From Candidatus Nomurabacteria bacterium (GTDB lineage Bacteria > Patescibacteriota > Minisyncoccia > Phycocordibacterales > UBA5272): DNA of 10,168 bases. Below the pieces are notes generated by a model that saw only the letters and a program-made list of their open reading frames with translations, was not told where the DNA came from and made no database searches. Where the stretch lies: NCBI GenBank assembly GCA_003518045.1, contig DOZK01000019.1, forward strand, positions 1-10,168, read 5' to 3'. A program made the position numbers and the translations under genes. Shown one piece after another: positions 10,111-10,168 of the stretch (position 1 is the first letter of the stretch; each line of letters begins with the position of its first letter).

Positions 10111-10116
10111 AGTATA
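10111..10116 (-). promoter_or_regulatory. Leaderless promoter, extended -10 box
   Basis: TGC-TATACT (TATACT at 10116-10111), then 6 nt, then ATG at 10104, the same spacing as at three other genes in this window. No -35 consensus is seen. The remaining 52 bp to the window end hold no recognised gene. Confidence 0.65.
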
Positions 10117-10168
10117 GCAAAATAAATTACTGGTTTATAGTTACTCCGCACATTAAAGCCCGAACCTA

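Overview
The window looks like chromosome from a small-genome, AT-rich bacterium of the Candidate Phyla Radiation (Patescibacteria, probably Parcubacteria-like). This is inferred from four things: short genes; intergenic DNA packed with dispersed repeats; a Gmad2-like anchored protein; and core genes whose promoter -10 box lies only 6-9 nt before the ATG, with no Shine-Dalgarno sequence. TGA is used as a stop (recR), so this is not a UGA-Gly lineage. No phylogenetic test could be run.

Left end (1-1000): the C-terminal two thirds of a large serine recombinase, whose reading frame ends inside a tRNA-Gln(TTG) gene on the opposite strand. A 24-bp copy of the tRNA 5' end is repeated 170 bp away, which looks like the edge of an integrated element with a leftover attachment-site-like repeat. 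Two small hypothetical genes follow (1246-1823), closed by a perfect terminator hairpin.

Middle (1863-5130): a composite repeat leads into a compact three-gene plus-strand cluster. It encodes a polytopic membrane protein with a CAAC motif, a membrane-anchored thermonuclease, and a membrane-anchored protein with a Gmad2-like domain. All three probably act at or outside the membrane. Next, on the minus strand, come a GatB/YqeY-domain protein and a hypothetical protein.

Accessory segment (5000-6211): between two inverted pairs of REP-like repeats lies a minus-strand transcription unit missed by ordinary length cut-offs. It has a consensus promoter, a possible attenuator, a 48-aa gene with a strong Shine-Dalgarno, a GC-rich hairpin, a 9-codon ORF and a terminator. 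Beside it is a stem-loop-rich region that may be a structured RNA (5731-6083).

Right half (6281-10168): rmuC is driven from a promoter embedded in a dispersed repeat. Then come a second composite repeat and a minus-strand operon of three small membrane proteins (43, 62 and 65 aa; the last two are paralogous) with its own consensus promoter and terminator. Divergent to that operon is rplU (ribosomal protein L21). recR follows on the minus strand, then two tandem paralogous two-helix membrane proteins.

The main finding is two styles of gene start. Larger and core genes are apparently leaderless (TATACT-N6-ATG), often below dispersed CTA-rich repeats. The two small-protein operons use full -35/-10 promoters and Shine-Dalgarno starts.
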